NCBI RefSeq assembly: GCF_900142195.1
Contig: NZ_FRAB01000021.1
Location: 39,263-103,262, forward strand
Reading direction: 5' to 3'
Source: Paraburkholderia terricola
GTDB taxonomy: Bacteria; Pseudomonadota; Gammaproteobacteria; Burkholderiales; Burkholderiaceae
Length of the DNA: 64,000 bases
Each line of letters opens with the position of its first letter. Positions within the stretch are counted from its first letter, which is position 1. Shown here piece after piece: positions 8,653-16,557 of this stretch. The notes below the pieces were generated by a model. That model was not told where the DNA came from and did not search any database. It worked only from the letters and a program-made list of their open reading frames with translations. Both the position numbers and the translations under genes were made by a program.

Positions 8653-9534
8653 ATGCGCAACATCAACGAAGACACCATTACACAAGCCGTCATTGCCTCA
8701 TTCGCGAACTGCGGGAACCCGAGACTGAGGACGGTGATGACGAGCCTGGTTCAGCATCTCCACGCCTTTGCCCGCGATGTCCACCTTACCGAGGACGAGT
8801 GGTTCAAGGCAATCAAGTTTCTGACGGAAGTCGGTCATATCACTGACGACAAGCGACAGGAGTTCATCCTTCTGTCCGATACGCTGGGGCTCTCGATGCT
8901 GGTCACGTCCCAGAACAATCGCAAACCTGCGAACTGCACGGAAGCGACGGTTTTCGGGCCTTTCTACGTCGAGGGCGCTCCGTTCTACAGTAACGGCGAC
9001 GACATCTCGAACGGAGCCAAAGGCGCGCCTTGCTATGTAAGCGGCCAGGTGCGTGGTGCAGGCGGCGAAGCCGTCGGAAACGCGCAGCTCGATGTTTGGC
9101 AATCGGACGAGGACGGCTTCTATGACGTGCAGAACCAGGATGAAGCTGGCAACGTGGTCCATAGCGCGCGAGGCCGATTGAGAACGGACGCCGAAGGATT
9201 CTTCAACTTCCGCTCTATTCTGGCTGAGGCGTATCCCATTCCCCATGATGGGCCTGTGGGCCGCATGCTCTCGGCGGTCGGCCGCCATCCATGGCGTCCC
9301 GCGCATCTGCATTTCATGATTGAAGCGCCCGGTTACCAGACACTCATCACTCACGTGTTCCGGGACGGCGACCAGTACCTCGATTCGGACGTTGTATTCG
9401 GTGTGCGCTCGTCGCTCATCTCGGAGTGGAAGCGACACGAACCGGGCGTCGCACCCGATGGCCGAGACATCTCTGTCCCGTGGTACTCGCTTGAATATGA
9501 CTTCGTGCTCAACCCGTCGGAGGTACATGCATGA
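8653..9534 (+). CDS. Hydroxyquinol 1,2-dioxygenase (intradiol ring cleavage)
   Basis: A 293-residue intradiol dioxygenase that opens hydroxyquinol (1,2,4-trihydroxybenzene) to maleylacetate with O2 and non-haem Fe(III). The N-terminal dimerisation helices and the conserved GPFYV and HPWRPAHLHF motifs are present. The expected Fe ligands are the Tyr of GPFYV, the Tyr of AEAYPIP and the two His of HLH plus upstream PxH. Assignment to hydroxyquinol rather than catechol rests on the N-terminal sequence style and on the maleylacetate reductase two genes downstream. Start at 8653 (MRNINEDTI) is preferred over the in-frame ATG at 8563, which sits in the promoter element. Confidence 0.88.
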   Translation: MRNINEDTITQAVIASFANCGNPRLRTVMTSLVQHLHAFARDVHLTEDEWFKAIKFLTEVGHITDDKRQEFILLSDTLGLSMLVTSQNNRKPANCTEATVFGPFYVEGAPFYSNGDDISNGAKGAPCYVSGQVRGAGGEAVGNAQLDVWQSDEDGFYDVQNQDEAGNVVHSARGRLRTDAEGFFNFRSILAEAYPIPHDGPVGRMLSAVGRHPWRPAHLHFMIEAPGYQTLITHVFRDGDQYLDSDVVFGVRSSLISEWKRHEPGVAPDGRDISVPWYSLEYDFVLNPSEVHA

Positions 9535-9881
9535 TTCGGCATATCGTCATGTGGCGCGTTCGGGGCGACACGCCGGCCGAGCGTCTGGCCGCTTCCAACC
9601 GCGTGAAAACGGGCTTCGAAGGATTGCGGGGCCGGATTCCGGGAATGAGTCACCTTGAAGTCGGACTCGACCATAGCCGGGTCGACTACGCATGCGACGC
9701 GGTTCTTGTCACCGAATTCGACTCGCAGGAAGCCTTGGAGGCGTACGCGTCGCATCCGGAACACCTGCGCGTGCGCAACGAGCTCGGGGATCTGCGCACC
9801 GCGCGATTCCAGGTTGATTACCTGGCAGACGCTGGTGTGAGCGCCGAGCCTAAAGCGGAGTTTCTTCATGCAAAAGCGTGA
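9531..9881 (+). CDS. Dabb-domain (stress-responsive A/B barrel) protein
   Basis: A 116-residue protein beginning MIRHIVMWRV, the typical first strand of Dabb ferredoxin-like barrels, with the later signature HPEHLRVRNEL. It overlaps the dioxygenase stop by 4 bp (ATGA) and the reductase start by 14 bp, so it is tightly coupled to ring cleavage. Small barrels of this fold include cofactor-free decarboxylases, cyclases and monooxygenase relatives; its role here is unknown. It could process an aromatic or quinonoid intermediate. Confidence 0.8.
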   Translation: MIRHIVMWRVRGDTPAERLAASNRVKTGFEGLRGRIPGMSHLEVGLDHSRVDYACDAVLVTEFDSQEALEAYASHPEHLRVRNELGDLRTARFQVDYLADAGVSAEPKAEFLHAKA

Positions 9882-10944
9882 GTTTGTATATCAGGCGCGG
9901 GCTGGGCGAGTCGTGTTTGGCCCCGGTAGCCTGCAGCACCTTGAGCGGGAAATGCTCGAGCTGAAGTCGGAGCGCGCTCTCATTCTGTGCAGCCCCGAAC
10001 AGAAGGAAATGGGCGAAGCCGTGGCGACCCGCCTCGGTGCACGTGCCGCAGGAGTATTCGACCGGGCGGTCATGCATGTGCCGCTCGAGTTGGCGAAGGA
10101 AGGTCGTGCGCTGGCTCGCGAACTGAACGCAGACTGTGCGATTGCTGTTGGTGGCGGCTCGACGATTGGCCTGGGCAAGGCTATCGCGCTGGCGTCGGGC
10201 CTTCCGATTATTGCCGTGCCGACAACGTACGCCGGCAGTGAGATGACACCCATCTACGGCATCACCGACGCCGGCTTGAAGAAGACCGGTACAGACCCGC
10301 GGGTTCTACCGAAGATCGTGATTTACGATGCCGACCTGACCATGTCACTCCCGATCGCGCTATCGGTCACCAGTGGAATCAACGCGATCGCCCATGCGGC
10401 GGAAGCGTTGTATTCGCGCGATGCAAACCCCGTGACCAGTCTGATGGCGGAAGAAGGCATCGCCGCTTTCGCGCGTGCCTTGCCCGCGATCGTCGCCGAC
10501 CCGCAAGACGTTGAGGCTCGTGCCGACGCTCAATATGGCGCCTGGCTCTGCGGAACGGTGTTAGGCAGCGTTGGCATGGCCCTTCATCACAAGTTGTGTC
10601 ACACGCTCGGCGGAAGCTTCAATCTTCCTCACGCGCAGACGCACACTATCGTCCTTCCACACGCGCTCGCCTACAACCGACATGCTGCACCGGAAGCGAT
10701 GGAACGGATTGCACGTGCGCTGGGTTCGGAGGACGCCGCCATCGGTGTCTATGAACTCGCGAAGCGCTGCGGTGCACCGCTGGCGCTCAAAGACATCGGC
10801 ATGTCGCCTGAGGATGTATCGAAGGCCGCGGACATTGCCAGTTCAAACCCCTATTGGAATCCGCGTCCGATTCAGCACGACGCGCTTCTCAAGCTTTTGC
10901 AGAATGCTTTTGACGGCGTCGCACCCCGTGCGGCCTCGGCCTGA
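9868..10944 (+). CDS. Maleylacetate reductase
   Basis: A 358-residue iron-containing alcohol dehydrogenase-family enzyme that reduces maleylacetate to 3-oxoadipate with NAD(P)H. The nucleotide-binding motif GGGSTIGLGKAIA (about 92) and PTTYAGSEMTPIYGIT (about 117) are diagnostic for the maleylacetate reductase branch. The C-terminal HHKLCHTLGG segment carries family histidines. Together with the dioxygenase it forms the lower hydroxyquinol pathway feeding the 3-oxoadipate route. Coupled by overlap to the preceding gene. Confidence 0.92.
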   Translation: MQKREFVYQARAGRVVFGPGSLQHLEREMLELKSERALILCSPEQKEMGEAVATRLGARAAGVFDRAVMHVPLELAKEGRALARELNADCAIAVGGGSTIGLGKAIALASGLPIIAVPTTYAGSEMTPIYGITDAGLKKTGTDPRVLPKIVIYDADLTMSLPIALSVTSGINAIAHAAEALYSRDANPVTSLMAEEGIAAFARALPAIVADPQDVEARADAQYGAWLCGTVLGSVGMALHHKLCHTLGGSFNLPHAQTHTIVLPHALAYNRHAAPEAMERIARALGSEDAAIGVYELAKRCGAPLALKDIGMSPEDVSKAADIASSNPYWNPRPIQHDALLKLLQNAFDGVAPRAASA

Positions 10945-10971
10945 CCCAAGCACCGAAGCAGGGGGACAACA

Positions 10972-11256
10972 ATGCATTTCACCGTCTATTGCCTCGACCA
11001 TTCGAACATGGTCGAGCGTCGCCTTGAAAACTACGACGCCCACAAAGCGTACCTGCAGACCGCGCCGGTGAAGACACTGATTTCCGGTCCGCTGACGAAA
11101 TCGGACGGGCAAACGATGATTGGAAGTTTCTTTCTCTACGAAGCCGATGGCATCGAAGAGATCCAGAAGTTTGTCGATACGGACCCGTTCAACAAGGCAG
11201 GAATCTGGGCGTCGGTCGATATCAGGCCATTCATCAAGCGGGTAGACAACCGCTAA
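10972..11256 (+). CDS. YciI-family protein
   Basis: A 94-residue protein of the YciI-like ferredoxin-fold family. Visible family features are the early YCLDH, the ISGPLTKSDGQTMIGSFFL core and the closing DPFNKAGIWASVDIRPF. Members accompany ring-cleavage and dehalogenase operons and are often annotated as possible lactone or muconolactone-type enzymes, but function is mostly unknown. Ribosome site GGGGGAC, 6 nt upstream. The 142 bp to the next gene has no recognisable gene. Confidence 0.85.
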   Translation: MHFTVYCLDHSNMVERRLENYDAHKAYLQTAPVKTLISGPLTKSDGQTMIGSFFLYEADGIEEIQKFVDTDPFNKAGIWASVDIRPFIKRVDNR

Positions 11257-11398
11257 CACGATTGCTTTATTTCGGGTCAAGGTGCTCCTCGCGGTATGCC
11301 AGGAGTGGGAAGCGTTCGTCCTCGAAGAGGGCAAACCGGATGGCGAAGCTCTCAATTTCTGGAGTTCGCGCCGAACATAACATCTGAGTGGAGACATC

Positions 11399-12202
11399 AT
11401 GCGGACAGGACTGGACGGGAAGATCGTGCTCATCACGGGTGGTGCGCAAGGCATCGGACGGGCTACCGCACTGGGTTTTGCACGCGAAGGCGCGCGGCTT
11501 TGCCTCATCGACATCGACATTAACGCGTTGAACGAAGCCGAGTTGGAACTCAGGGCGCTCGGCGTGAAAGTAGCGATTGCACAGGCGGACCTGTCCACGG
11601 CCGAAGGGGTGAAAAGCGGTGTCGATGCAGCCCTGAAGTCATACAACGGCCAGGTCGACGTTCTGGTGAACAACGTCGGCGCCGGTAAGGTCCGCACGTT
11701 CGACGAGCTCTCGGACGAGGACTGGGATTTCACGATGAATCTCAACTTCATGAGTTACGTGCGGACATGTCGCTACCTGCTGCCCGTGCTCCGAAACCGT
11801 GAGAAGGCGGTCATCATCAACAACGCGTCGGACCTGGCGCGGCAGCCTGAGCCTGTCCCGATTGACTATTCCGCATCGAAGGCCGCGGTACTTGCCTTAA
11901 CGAAAGGCCTTGCCCGGGCTGAGGCGCCAAAGATCCGCGTGAACGCCGTTGCACCGGGACCGGTCTGGACGCCGTTCTGGACGAAAAAAGGCGGCTTCGC
12001 TGACACGATGGGAAAGTTCCATGGTATGGCGCCCAAGGACGCTGTCGAGCACGAACTGTCATTGCGCCACCTGCCGCTCAACCGACTGGGGCAGCCTGAT
12101 GAAGTAGCCAATGTGATCGTATTCATGGCTTCAGACCTCGCGTCGTTCGTCACGTCGGCGGTGTGGGGTGTCGATGGTGGCAGTATCCGCAGCCTCATTT
12201 GA
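11399..12202 (+). CDS. SDR-family NAD(P)-dependent oxidoreductase
   Basis: A 267-residue classical short-chain dehydrogenase. Cofactor motif TGGAQGIGRATA (about 14-25), NNVGA (about 92, usually NNAG), catalytic Ser-Tyr-Lys with the Ser of NNASD and Tyr/Lys of YSASK (about 161-165). An Asp at the end of the second strand (IDID) suggests NAD. Preceded by GTGGAGAC. It presumably oxidises a hydroxyl of the imported carbohydrate or of an intermediate before ring cleavage. Confidence 0.9.
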   Translation: MRTGLDGKIVLITGGAQGIGRATALGFAREGARLCLIDIDINALNEAELELRALGVKVAIAQADLSTAEGVKSGVDAALKSYNGQVDVLVNNVGAGKVRTFDELSDEDWDFTMNLNFMSYVRTCRYLLPVLRNREKAVIINNASDLARQPEPVPIDYSASKAAVLALTKGLARAEAPKIRVNAVAPGPVWTPFWTKKGGFADTMGKFHGMAPKDAVEHELSLRHLPLNRLGQPDEVANVIVFMASDLASFVTSAVWGVDGGSIRSLI

Positions 12203-12255
12203 GCGAGCCGGGTCGCGAACGGATTTCACAGAGACATTGTCCAGAGGACCAGCGC

Positions 12256-12552
12256 ATGTCGGCTTATGACCGCTTCCTCGCTTCTAACGTGTCGCCAAGG
12301 GAGCGAGCGTTTCTCGTCGAAGCACTGGAATTGTTGATGCGCGAGCGCTTGAATGGATTACGCATTGCGATAGCTGTGGCCGCAGCGCGCGGCGACCGGC
12401 TTCCCGACGTCCAGGACTTTGGCCTCGATGACATCCTGCGTCTTAGCCGACAGCTCTCCGACGGTGCAGGGGCTGGCCCGAACGAGGGTTGGCTGGAGGC
12501 ACGGGCGCCGGTGGAGACAAGACTGAGTACAGGTCGACGACGGACGTCCTAG
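12256..12552 (+). CDS. Small hypothetical protein of the catabolic operon
   Basis: A 98-residue protein, MSAYDRFLASNVSPRERAFL onward. It is helix-rich, with a central segment FLVEALELLMRERLNGLRIA and a low-complexity tail. I do not recognise the family. It lies between the SDR and the MocA-type dehydrogenase on the same strand, 53 and 65 bp from each, so it is likely co-transcribed; a small accessory subunit is possible. Confidence 0.6.
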   Translation: MSAYDRFLASNVSPRERAFLVEALELLMRERLNGLRIAIAVAAARGDRLPDVQDFGLDDILRLSRQLSDGAGAGPNEGWLEARAPVETRLSTGRRRTS

Positions 12553-12617
12553 GCTTCTGTAAGCAACATTGAACAGTCGGCGCACCTCGATGCGTCGACG
12601 AATGACTGGAGACTCAA

Positions 12618-13610
12618 ATGCTACGAATTGCCGTTCTCGGCGCTGGCCGCATCGGAAAAATCCACGCTGCTAATGTCGCAGCAGACCGCCGGGTGAAGCT
12701 CGTCGCCGTTGCAGACCCGTACAAAGAGGCCGTCGAGGCGCTCGCCGCTGACCTCGGCTGCGATGCGTCGCTCGATTGCAAGTCAGTGGTTGACCGCGAA
12801 GACGTCGATGCCATTATTGTCGGAACACCGACCGACACCCACATTGACCTGACATTGCAAGCGGTCCGGCTGGGTAAGCCCGTGCTCTGCGAGAAGCCCA
12901 TCGACCTCGATATTGACCGCGCTCTGGCGGCTGTCGAGGAAATCGAGCGCCTCAATGGCCGCGTGATGCTGGCATTCAATCGTCGATTTGACCCCGACGC
13001 GATGCGCCTGAAGCAGGCTATCGATGAAGGTGAAGTCGGTGACGTCCGCCAGGTCATCATCACCAGCCGCGATCCAGGGCTTGCACCGCGCGAATATCTT
13101 CGGCACAGCGGCGGCATTTTCCGTGACATGACCATCCACGATTTCGACACGGCTCGCTGGCTGCTTGGCGAGGATCCGGTCGAGGTGATGGCGATGGGCA
13201 ATCGACTGGTCGACCCCGGCCTCGAAGAGCTCCCGGACTATGACAGCGTGATGGTGTTACTTCGTACGGGGTCGGGCAAGCAGTGTCATATAAACGGTTC
13301 GCGTCAGGCTGTGTACGGCTTCGACCAACGTCTTGAAATCTTCGGTTCAAAGGGAATGGTTTTGAATGAAAACCATCGCCCATCCAGCCTGCGCCGTTGG
13401 ACGAGCGAAAGGACGGAAGCCCGCGAGCCGCTCCTCAACTTCTTCCTTGAGCGACATGCGGACTCTTACAGGGTCGAACTCGACCATTTCCTGATGGCTC
13501 TCGGACAGAACGGTCCGATGCCGGCAACGCCAAGGGACGGTATCCGCGCGCTGCGCATCGCGAACGCTGCCATCCAGGCAGCAAATTCGGGCTGCGCGGT
13601 GAGAATCTGA
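12618..13610 (+). CDS. iolG: Inositol 2-dehydrogenase-like oxidoreductase (Gfo/Idh/MocA)
   Basis: A 330-residue IolG-like enzyme. The Rossmann motif GAGRIGKIHA (about 8-17), the sugar-dehydrogenase motif CEKPIDLD (about 94) and the C-terminal GGIFRDMTIHDFDTARWLLG (about 164-183) with the catalytic Lys (of EKP), Asp and His are all present. Family members oxidise myo-, chiro- or scyllo-inositol and related pyranosides to the keto form. Ribosome site CTGGAGAC, 5 nt upstream. Last gene of the hydroxyquinol operon; oxidation of a cyclitol as the first catabolic step is the natural reading. The symbol is by similarity only. Confidence 0.88.
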   Translation: MLRIAVLGAGRIGKIHAANVAADRRVKLVAVADPYKEAVEALAADLGCDASLDCKSVVDREDVDAIIVGTPTDTHIDLTLQAVRLGKPVLCEKPIDLDIDRALAAVEEIERLNGRVMLAFNRRFDPDAMRLKQAIDEGEVGDVRQVIITSRDPGLAPREYLRHSGGIFRDMTIHDFDTARWLLGEDPVEVMAMGNRLVDPGLEELPDYDSVMVLLRTGSGKQCHINGSRQAVYGFDQRLEIFGSKGMVLNENHRPSSLRRWTSERTEAREPLLNFFLERHADSYRVELDHFLMALGQNGPMPATPRDGIRALRIANAAIQAANSGCAVRI

Positions 13611-13670
13611 ACAATCCCGCCGCATTGCGCGGTCCATGGGTCATGCCGGGTTGACAATGGGCGGCTTACT

Positions 13671-13704
13671 GCCCTATATGAAGAATGAAATTCTTCGATA
13701 GGGC
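13671..13704. promoter_or_regulatory. Nested palindrome in front of LysR 2
   Basis: Outer arms GCCCTAT/ATAGGGC enclose the inner repeat GAAGAAT-N3-ATTCTTC. The inner core is the same heptamer pair as in the LysR 1 repeat at 8375-8398, with a different spacer (3 against 8 nt). It ends 5 bp before the start codon, so binding would block LysR 2 expression. Confidence 0.6.
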
Positions 13705-13709
13705 TGGAT

Positions 13710-14618
13710 GTGGCACAGGTCGACAGTTTCAGTGGGATCGTTATCTTCGTCACGGCGGCACGGTCACGCAGTTTCACTGACGCCGCCGAGCAGCTCGGTC
13801 TGACAAAGTCCGCTGTTGGAAAGGCGATTGCGAAGCTGGAGGAGCGCCTGGGCGCTCAGCTCTTCCATCGCACTACCCGGAGCATTTCCCTCACAGCCGA
13901 TGGCGAAGCCTACTTCGCCGCGTGCGCCTCCGCCCTCGACGAAATTTCCACGGCAGAAACCGCGCTCGGGCCGGAACTCCATCGTCCGGTCGGTCGGCTT
14001 CGCATCGACATGCCAGCAGCGTTTGGGCGCCGCATACTTGTTCCAATCTTGCTGGACATCGCGCGGAAGCATCCCGACCTGCAGCTCACGATGACGTTTT
14101 CGGACCATCTCATCGATCCAATTGAGGAAGGCGTCGACCTTGTAGTCCGCTTCGGAGAACTTCAAAGCTCAAGCGGCCTCGTCGCACGTCGCCTTACCAG
14201 GCAAAGGATGGTGATTGCGGCGTCGCCCGAATATCTCGAGCAGCGAGGCACACCTGGCCAGCTTGAAGACGTCGATAGGCATTCGTGTATCGTCGGCTAT
14301 AGACGTGGACAGCCTTTGTCGTGGCGAGTACGCATCGGCGGTGAAGCGAAGCGCTTCTCACCTCCCGGAACTCATCAGATAAGTGATGGCGACTCCATCG
14401 TCGAGGCGGCTCTTGCTGGCTTAGGGCTCTGCCAGATGCCGATGTCATTGTTGAGGCCGCACCTGGAGACAGGGGCGCTTCGCTCCGTGCTCGATGACAT
14501 CTCAAACGAACTCATCGACGTGCATGCTGTCTGGCCGAAGGTGGCGCATTTGCGACCAAAAGTACGGCACGTCGTTGATACGCTCGTGGAGCTTGGTGAG
14601 CAAGGCCGATTAGCCTGA
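13710..14618 (+). CDS. LysR-family transcriptional regulator 2
   Basis: A 302-residue LTTR. HTH at about 18-40 (SFTDAAEQLGLTKSAVGKAI), hinge helix, then the substrate-binding domain to about 295. The start is GTG at 13710; the ATG at 13708 is in another frame. It follows the catabolic operon in the same direction but behind its own palindrome. It shares the GAAGAAT/ATTCTTC core site with LysR 1, suggesting mutual or common control of the cluster. Confidence 0.88.
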   Translation: MAQVDSFSGIVIFVTAARSRSFTDAAEQLGLTKSAVGKAIAKLEERLGAQLFHRTTRSISLTADGEAYFAACASALDEISTAETALGPELHRPVGRLRIDMPAAFGRRILVPILLDIARKHPDLQLTMTFSDHLIDPIEEGVDLVVRFGELQSSSGLVARRLTRQRMVIAASPEYLEQRGTPGQLEDVDRHSCIVGYRRGQPLSWRVRIGGEAKRFSPPGTHQISDGDSIVEAALAGLGLCQMPMSLLRPHLETGALRSVLDDISNELIDVHAVWPKVAHLRPKVRHVVDTLVELGEQGRLA

Positions 14619-14749
14619 GCGTGCTTACCCGCTGCATACGCAAGTGATTTGCAGCGTCTTGGCGAAGCCGGTTGCCGTCTTTCCTGCGCGCAGCAGCTAT
14701 TTCATTCTCGCCGCCCATTTGCCGCACTGCCCAAGCGGGCCGTCTGCGT

Positions 14750-14905
14750 GACGCGCGGAGGCGCGAGCCCGAACGCCGAAGGCTCGGCGACGACCGCATA
14801 CGCAATGGCGACCGCAGCGAGACCGATCAGCCAGTGCATAGCAGCGACGAGTTCGCGCATCTTCGTCATCTCGACTTTCGCTGCAATGTATGAGCCCGCT
14901 GCCCA
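14750..14905 (-). pseudogene. pntB: Remnant of NAD(P) transhydrogenase subunit beta (pntB)
   Basis: On the minus strand about 50 codons read AAGSYIAAKVEMTKMRELVA and continue AAMHWLIGLAAVAIAYAVV, the conserved membrane segment of PntB around its KVEMT motif. No start, no C-terminal NADP-binding domain. A second, larger pntAB relic is at 28352-29212. The remaining stretch from 14619 to 15369 shows no other gene. Confidence 0.75.
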
Positions 14906-15220
14906 TCATACGCATCCTTACCATACAAGCCTGACAATAATCGAAACTGGGATTCCTCTCTGTAAAAGCTGTTTGTGCAAGGGGTTTTGAGCTTGTCCGC
15001 CGTTGTCTCGACGTAAGGACTTTCCCGAATTCGAGAACAACTGCGCGAGGACTTTTCGTGAGATCAGCCGCAGTATTTCGATCTGACGCCGGTCGGCAAC
15101 CCTAAGCGCCATGCGGAGTGCGGGGCGGTAGGGCGGCTGCAACTTCTGTGACTGACAGAGGAACGCCGTCGAACGATCCCGTACGCAGGCCACACAAAAC
15201 CCTTGCTGCGATTCACCATT

Positions 15221-15240
15221 CTGGTATGGTAGATCAGAAC
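15221..15240. promoter_or_regulatory. Weak dyad upstream of the diketogulonate reductase gene
   Basis: TTCTG and CAGAA flank GTATGGTAGAT about 130 bp before the reductase start. It is a short imperfect dyad that could be an operator; no regulator gene is adjacent, and chance is possible. Confidence 0.25.
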
Positions 15241-15369
15241 AGGTGAGCGGACGCGGTGCGCCATTTGTGCGGACATCCCGTTGGACCGCTCTCGCGGACG
15301 TCTAGCGTCGTTGCGCGCCTACCTACGTTCGAATGCAAGTTGCACCGAGCAACACTGGAGACAAGCAAT

Positions 15370-16410
15370 ATGAGCCGCATTCCTTTGGCGGAGATGCAGA
15401 AGATGATCACGTCAGCGTTTCTGAACGCCGGTATGAATGAGCAGGACGCACAGACGTGTGCTCGCATCCATACCGAGTCGACCTGTGATGGAGTCAACTC
15501 TCATGGCGTCAATCGTGTCGCTCGATTTGTGGACTACGTGAACAAGGGGTGGATCAATCTCGAAGGGAAGCCCTCGCTGGTTAAAAGTCTGAGCGCGATT
15601 GAGGTCTACGATGGCAACCGTGGGCCTGGGGTTCTGAACGCACTTTTTGCCACCGACCGTGCGATGGAGATTGCGGAGCAGCAGGGGGTAGGAATCGTCG
15701 CGCTGCGGAACACGACACATTGGATGCGGGGTGGCGCCTACGGTTGGCGAGCGGCGGATCGCGGCTACATCGCGATTAGCTGGACGAACACCGAGTCTTG
15801 CATGCCCGCCTGGGGAGGCAAGGATACGCGGGTTGGGAATAACCCCTTCGTGATGGCCGTGCCGCGAGCAAAGGGAAATATTGTCCTCGACATGGCAATG
15901 TCCCAGTACTCCTACGGCAAGCTCCAAGTCACCCGACTCAAGGGAAAAGACATGCCTTTCCCGGCGGGTTTCGACAGCCATGGCAATCTCACGGTCAAAC
16001 CCGGTCCGATCGAGGCTTCGATGCGAATCCTGCCGATGGGGTATTGGAAGGGCTCCGGTTTCGCGATCATCCTCGATGTGCTTGCTGCGGTCCTCTCCGA
16101 GGGTTTGGCAACAAATGAAATCGACAAGATTCAAGAGGGTAGCTGCACAGGCTGCTCGCAGATTTTCATTCTGATCGATCCGCGAAAGCTTGGAGGCGAA
16201 GCTTTTACGAACCAGGTCGCAGATAGCGTTGCGGACTACGTCAATAGCTCGGAACTGGCTGAGGATAGCCGAGAGGTGCTCTACCCGGGACAAAGCGCCC
16301 TCAGGACGCGAAACGAGCAACGCGAAAACGGAATCGTCGTGGATGACACCGTTTGGTCTGAGGTGTTGGCTCTGGCGGCGGCAAAGGTAGGAACGTCCAC
16401 GGACTCGTGA
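15370..16410 (+). CDS. dlgD: 2,3-diketo-L-gulonate reductase-like Ldh-family oxidoreductase
   Basis: A 346-residue member of the malate/L-lactate/ureidoglycolate dehydrogenase family, an all-new Rossmann-unrelated NAD(P)H fold. It follows E. coli YiaK/DlgD closely in several blocks: SHGVNRVARF, ALRNTTHWMRGGAYGW, WTNTESCMPAWGG, NPFVMAVP and RILPMGYWKGSG. DlgD reduces 2,3-diketo-L-gulonate to 3-keto-L-gulonate. The catalytic His of SHGVNR is present. Start at 15370 has CTGGAGAC before it. The MFS gene follows in the same direction, giving an uptake-plus-reduction unit for a sugar acid. Exact substrate uncertain. Confidence 0.85.
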   Translation: MSRIPLAEMQKMITSAFLNAGMNEQDAQTCARIHTESTCDGVNSHGVNRVARFVDYVNKGWINLEGKPSLVKSLSAIEVYDGNRGPGVLNALFATDRAMEIAEQQGVGIVALRNTTHWMRGGAYGWRAADRGYIAISWTNTESCMPAWGGKDTRVGNNPFVMAVPRAKGNIVLDMAMSQYSYGKLQVTRLKGKDMPFPAGFDSHGNLTVKPGPIEASMRILPMGYWKGSGFAIILDVLAAVLSEGLATNEIDKIQEGSCTGCSQIFILIDPRKLGGEAFTNQVADSVADYVNSSELAEDSREVLYPGQSALRTRNEQRENGIVVDDTVWSEVLALAAAKVGTSTDS

Positions 16411-16557
16411 ATACCGATGGCCCGTGGCCCGCACAAATATACTGCGGTGATTCTTTGGTCGTACGCTGCGGTCATTTCTCCTGACGCCCATACAAGTTGA
16501 TTAATTCGACCACTGCCGCGCCGCTATATCCGTTGTTTTCATCGGAGGATGACAACC

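Noticed and set aside
11257..11398. Small gene between the YciI protein and the SDR
   Set aside because: Short open frames on both strands, but no start with ribosome site and no recognisable product.
15412..16491. 359-codon minus-strand frame
   Set aside because: Shadow of the diketogulonate-reductase gene; no protein-like motifs.
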